From an uncultured Flavobacteriales bacterium (GTDB taxonomy: Bacteria > Bacteroidota > Bacteroidia > Flavobacteriales_D > Parvicellaceae), in NCBI GenBank assembly GCA_913030835.1, contig CAJWDP010000015.1, positions 1 through 62,518 on the forward strand: a stretch of 62,518 bases of DNA, written 5' to 3'. The notes under the pieces were generated by a model that worked only from the letters and a program-made list of their open reading frames with translations, was not told the origin of the DNA and searched no databases. The translations under genes and the position numbers were made by a program. Each line of letters begins with the position of its first letter. The stretch's first letter is position 1. This document shows, one piece after another, positions 61,529 to 62,518 of the stretch.

Positions 61529-62518
61529 CTAGTCTACAAACAGCTTTACGGTTTTAAAACTATCTGTTGTAACTATTTTCAGCATGTAAACCCCTGAAGA
61601 AAGGGTAGGCATTTTCATTGTTGTATTGCCATTTCCTTTCACTGATTGACTTTTGATCAATTTTCCATTCATGTCAGTTAGCTGCAACCGTTCAATGAAG
61701 ATACTTTCTCTGTTGATCACATTGATAGATTCATTGGAAACAAAAGCTGTAATTACACCATCTTCTGCATCCTCAATACCAACACTGGACTGCAGAATTT
61801 CCACCTGAAGTTTTTGGTTGTCGAAACAATCCTTAGACCCATTGTAGCTGGTAAGCTCAATTGAATATGTTCCAGGATTGCTGTAGAAATGAGTTGGTGC
61901 AAAGCCATTATAGCTTGTGCCATCTCCCATTTCCCAATAGTAGCTTTCACTTCCCGTAGAATTGTTTGCGATTGTTATCACTTCATTCAGTTCAAACGTT
62001 TCTCCACCCAAGCTGAAATCAGCAACAACAGGTTCCGGATCAAGAATCTCTACAACCATATCATCCAAAACACAGTTCCCGCTTATGTCAACGTGATATG
62101 TTCCAGGTGCAAGATCAGAGATCATATAATTCGAGGAGTTCGATAGATCTGTACCGATTACATTTCCTACATCATCTGACCAAGTGACCGCAAATGAGCT
62201 CTGCGTATTGTGCTCAACTTCGATTGACCCATCCGTTAGCCCCTGGCAGCTTGCATTTTCAGCCATCAATTCATACTGTACCTCAATGTGTATAATGAAT
62301 CTCGTGATAGCCTCGTCACCGGCTAACACATCGTAGGTATATTCTGGGTTGGATTTCAAATCGTGGGTAGTTCCCAGCACCATATCTTCCAACACAACAC
62401 AAGCATTTGCTGCGAATGCATTTAAATTTTCAAATGTCAGTGTGTAGGTGCCTAATGCCAAATTCCCTGCAAATGCCTTCAGCGGCAAGCTCGTTGTTCC
62501 GTGTGGAATCGAATTTAC
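61529..62518 (-). CDS. T9SS type A cargo protein, 5' end outside window
   Basis: The reading frame is open to the right edge of the window, so only the C-terminal 329 residues are seen. They contain Ig-like modules, a PKD domain (YYWEMGDGTSY and FYSNPGTYSIELTSYNG) and a type A sorting domain whose end has RLQLTDMNGKLIKSQ, LSSGVYMLKIVT and KTVKLFVD. It is a secreted cell-surface protein. An apparent TTG start at 62488 lies inside the continuous frame and is not a real start. The N-terminal domains and function cannot be told from this fragment. Confidence 0.88.
   Translation of the reverse strand, partial: VNSIPHGTTSLPLKAFAGNLALGTYTLTFENLNAFAANACVVLEDMVLGTTHDLKSNPEYTYDVLAGDEAITRFIIHIEVQYELMAENASCQGLTDGSIEVEHNTQSSFAVTWSDDVGNVIGTDLSNSSNYMISDLAPGTYHVDISGNCVLDDMVVEILDPEPVVADFSLGGETFELNEVITIANNSTGSESYYWEMGDGTSYNGFAPTHFYSNPGTYSIELTSYNGSKDCFDNQKLQVEILQSSVGIEDAEDGVITAFVSNESINVINRESIFIERLQLTDMNGKLIKSQSVKGNGNTTMKMPTLSSGVYMLKIVTTDSFKTVKLFVD

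Noticed and set aside
62488-62488. TTG as the start of the last T9SS gene
   Set aside because: The frame continues open to the window edge with plausible protein sequence, so the gene is truncated by the window.

Overview
The window looks like chromosome from a Bacteroidota bacterium, most likely a Flavobacteriales member outside the core Flavobacteriaceae. This is inferred from gene content and signals; no phylogenetic marker was compared. The evidence includes type IX secretion (T9SS) C-terminal sorting domains of type A and type B, the TAnnTTTG promoter element in front of many genes, AT-rich intergenic DNA, and family-specific genes (DUF4271, DUF2480, Reg_prop/LytS sensor kinase, one-subunit cytochrome b succinate dehydrogenase, 630-residue PurF-like protein). 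No rRNA, tRNA, CRISPR array, transposase or prophage gene was seen. The content is mainly housekeeping and cell-envelope genes.

Layout. 1-6563 (minus): a five-gene membrane/AAA+ cluster (SpoIIM-type membrane protein, DUF4129, DUF4350, MoxR, DUF58) with overlapping ends, divergent from an RDD protein and rsmI. 8080-9736: a YiiX-like lipoprotein and a VAT1-like oxidoreductase. 9792-15486: haem synthesis (hemD with a DUF4271 protein; hemA followed by a hemC-hemD fusion) around a glutaryl-CoA dehydrogenase. 15658-19488: a tiny His-rich lipoprotein and sdhCAB. 19670-24054: aminopeptidase P, an alpha/beta hydrolase and a PorE-like OmpA/PD40 protein. 24546-29574: two LytTR response regulators, a propeller sensor kinase and an Asp-rich lipoprotein. 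29807-32400: a helical-repeat protein and thiL. 32629-40355: a complete SUF Fe-S assembly operon (sufA, B, C, D, S, E, DUF59) continuing into HMG-CoA synthase and DUF2480. 40396-42297: PurF-like amidotransferase. 42493-54370: three large secreted T9SS cargo proteins with a 3-hydroxyanthranilate dioxygenase between them. 54734-62518: an atypical SDR, a two-component system (RprX/RprY-like) followed by two TonB-type genes, a cargo-less T9SS sorting-domain mini-protein, a 2-aminomuconate-semialdehyde-type dehydrogenase and the 3' part of another T9SS cargo gene.

Connections. Haem, SDH and SUF genes serve respiration and metal-cofactor supply. 3-Hydroxyanthranilate dioxygenase, the aldehyde dehydrogenase and glutaryl-CoA dehydrogenase are three steps of tryptophan (kynurenine) breakdown, but they are scattered rather than clustered. 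HMG-CoA synthase points to a mevalonate route for isoprenoids.

The part most worth testing lies around 55524-59881. A histidine kinase/OmpR regulator pair is followed by two TonB-like genes. Upstream of the kinase is an array of four TTAAC-type half-sites with 10-11 bp spacing, placed directly behind a promoter that lacks a -33 element. Divergent from it is a 110-residue protein that is nothing but a signal peptide plus a T9SS sorting domain. This could be a self-regulated envelope or secretion-sensing circuit.
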